DNA of 26,150 bases, from positions 1 through 26,150 of the forward strand of contig JBHJHI010000068.1 in assembly GCA_050330995.1 (NCBI GenBank), given 5' to 3'. Positions within the stretch are counted from its first letter, which is position 1; every line of letters begins with the position of its first letter. Below the pieces are notes generated by a model that was given only the letters and a program-made list of their open reading frames with translations, was not told the origin of the DNA and did not search any database. The position numbers and the translations under genes were made by a program. Source of the DNA: Thermohalobaculum sp050330995. GTDB taxonomy: Bacteria; Pseudomonadota; Alphaproteobacteria; Rhodobacterales; Rhodobacteraceae. This document shows, one piece after another, positions 25,145-26,150 of this stretch.

Positions 25145-25837
25145 ATGACGCGCGGCCGCCGGCGGACACGACCCGACGAGCCCGAACGGCGCTGCGTCGC
25201 GAGCGGGGAGACCCGCCCCGCGCACGGGCTGGTCCGCTTCGTGCTCGACCCCGGGGGGACGCGCGCGGTGCCCGACGTCGCGGGCAAGCTGCCCGGACGC
25301 GGCGCCTGGCTCGCGGCCGACCGCGCCTCGGCCGCGCGCGCCGAGCGCCGCCGTCTGTTCTCTCGCGCCTTCCGCCGGCAGGTCGAGGTGCCCGAGGGAT
25401 TGGCCGATCTGCTCGAACGCCTCTTGGCGGCGCGCCTTGTCGAGACGATATCGCTCGCCAACAAGGCCGGTCAGGCGGTGACGGGTTTCGAGAAGACGCG
25501 CGCGCGCTTGCAGTCTGGACAGGCCGGCGTGATGTTGACCGCGCGCGACGCCGCGGTCGACGGCGCCTCGAAACTGGGGCGTATCGCGGGCCGATTGCCG
25601 CGGATAAGGCTTCTCGATTCGCCGGAATTGGGTTTGGCATTCGGGCGCGAGTTTGCCATACATGCCGCGCTCGACGCGGGCGGTATCGCGGAACGTGCCC
25701 TGACGGAGGCCGAAAGGCTCGGCGGGTTCCGCTCGCCGCCGGCCCTCGATGTCGAGGGTGAGGCGACGGGCGGCTCCGCCGCGGACGACGACGAACGAGG
25801 CGTGGAGCCCGGATGCGGCTCCCTACAGGGTGATTGA
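25145..25837 (+). CDS. YlxR (DUF448) RNA-binding protein fused to L7Ae-like domain
   Basis: Protein of 230 aa encoded between nusA and infB. The N-terminal domain (about 14-85) is YlxR: RRCVASGETRPAHGLVRFVLDPGG, then GKLPGRGAWLAADR, the usual RNA-binding face with the GRGA motif. The second part (about 90-185) is an L7Ae/L30e-like fold (LANKAGQAVTGFEKTRARLQSGQAG, then AFGREFAIHAALDAGG). The fusion of YlxR and YlxQ-like domains is common in Alphaproteobacteria. The C-terminal 40 residues are Gly/Asp/Glu-rich and probably disordered. The start lies seven bases after nusA, and its stop overlaps the infB ATG (TGATG). Confidence 0.93.
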   Translation: MTRGRRRTRPDEPERRCVASGETRPAHGLVRFVLDPGGTRAVPDVAGKLPGRGAWLAADRASAARAERRRLFSRAFRRQVEVPEGLADLLERLLAARLVETISLANKAGQAVTGFEKTRARLQSGQAGVMLTARDAAVDGASKLGRIAGRLPRIRLLDSPELGLAFGREFAIHAALDAGGIAERALTEAERLGGFRSPPALDVEGEATGGSAADDDERGVEPGCGSLQGD

Positions 25838-26150
25838 TGAGCGAGACGAACAACGGCGACGGCAGGATGGGCGGACGCGGCGGCTCGGGGCGCGGTCCGG
25901 GCGGGCCAGGGCGTGGTGGCCCCTCGCGCTCGGGCGGTGCCAGCCAGGGCCGGTCGAAGGCCGTGGTCGTCGAGAAGAAGCGTTCCAAGCGCATCGTGCC
26001 CCCCGGCGGCGCGGCCCCCCAGGGCACGGCCCAGGGCGGCCAGGCGGGCGGGACCGCCACGCGGAGCACGACCGGCGGACAGACGCCGCGCACGGGCGCG
26101 CCCGCTGCGGGCGGCGCTGCGGGCACGGCGGCCCAGCGCGGGGCGGGCGC
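25837..26150 (+). CDS. infB: Translation initiation factor IF-2, N-terminal fragment (cut by window edge)
   Basis: ATG 25837 overlaps the preceding stop as TGATG. The visible 104 codons begin MSETNNGDGRMGGRGG, contain RSKAVVVEKKRSKRIV (about 47-62), which matches the conserved start of alphaproteobacterial IF-2, and continue as Gly/Ala/Thr/Pro-rich linker. The GTPase and fMet-tRNA-binding domains lie beyond the window. The position after nusA and ylxR is the classic one. Confidence 0.93.
   Translation, partial: MSETNNGDGRMGGRGGSGRGPGGPGRGGPSRSGGASQGRSKAVVVEKKRSKRIVPPGGAAPQGTAQGGQAGGTATRSTTGGQTPRTGAPAAGGAAGTAAQRGAG

Overview
The window is about 26 kb of very GC-rich DNA, almost fully coding, with strong G/C bias at third codon positions. 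The rimP-nusA-ylxR-infB order, a YlxR protein fused to an L7Ae-like domain, an RpoH-type sigma factor, the YcjX plus TIGR01620 pair and the infB start all point to an alphaproteobacterium, possibly of the Hyphomicrobiales. That placement is inferred from gene families, since no rRNA gene is present.

Left part (1-10469, minus strand): one tightly packed respiratory operon, read right to left. It encodes alternative complex III (actA pentaheme cytochrome c, actB fused molybdopterin-like/Fe-S subunit, actC, actD, actE, actF), a 131-aa one-helix protein of unknown function, a SCO copper chaperone, and the caa3-type oxidase subunits II (with a C-terminal heme c domain) and I (cut by the window edge). 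Nearly all junctions are ATGA overlaps. Together they would take electrons from quinol through ActB/ActA/ActE to the heme c and CuA of subunit II and on to oxygen. Subunit I carries the YSHP signature of A2-type proton channels. ACIII is uncommon in Alphaproteobacteria.

Middle part (10470-16920): a divergent control region holds a four-copy 24-nt hairpin array and two adjacent palindromes. It is followed by a short Aquifex-type aconitase (+) with an altered first Fe-S cysteine position, then rpoH (-) and a photolyase-like protein (-) whose FAD domain lies N-terminal and whose alpha/beta antenna-like domain lies C-terminal, the reverse of the usual order. A Uma2-family nuclease (+) is convergent with truA (-), whose reading frame runs on into the antisense of the nuclease gene.

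Right part (16921-26150): a YcjX-like P-loop NTPase and a TIGR01620 membrane protein (+) are translationally coupled through a TTG start. Then come three DUF805 membrane-protein paralogues (-), with a second 24-nt four-copy array between two of them, and a secreted multidomain lysozyme-inhibitor-like protein (SH3-like, LprI, MliC). Divergent from it is the transcription/translation operon rimP-nusA-ylxR-infB (+). Its leader has a promoter-like sequence, two hairpins and a strong terminator-like hairpin just before rimP, a candidate attenuator.

The strongest candidates for new biology are the domain-permuted photolyase next to rpoH, the paired 24-nt palindromic arrays, the rimP-nusA leader attenuator, the lysozyme-inhibitor fusion with its DUF805 neighbours, and the ACIII/A2-oxidase operon with its extra 131-aa protein. 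No tRNA, rRNA, CRISPR array, insertion sequence or prophage was recognised.
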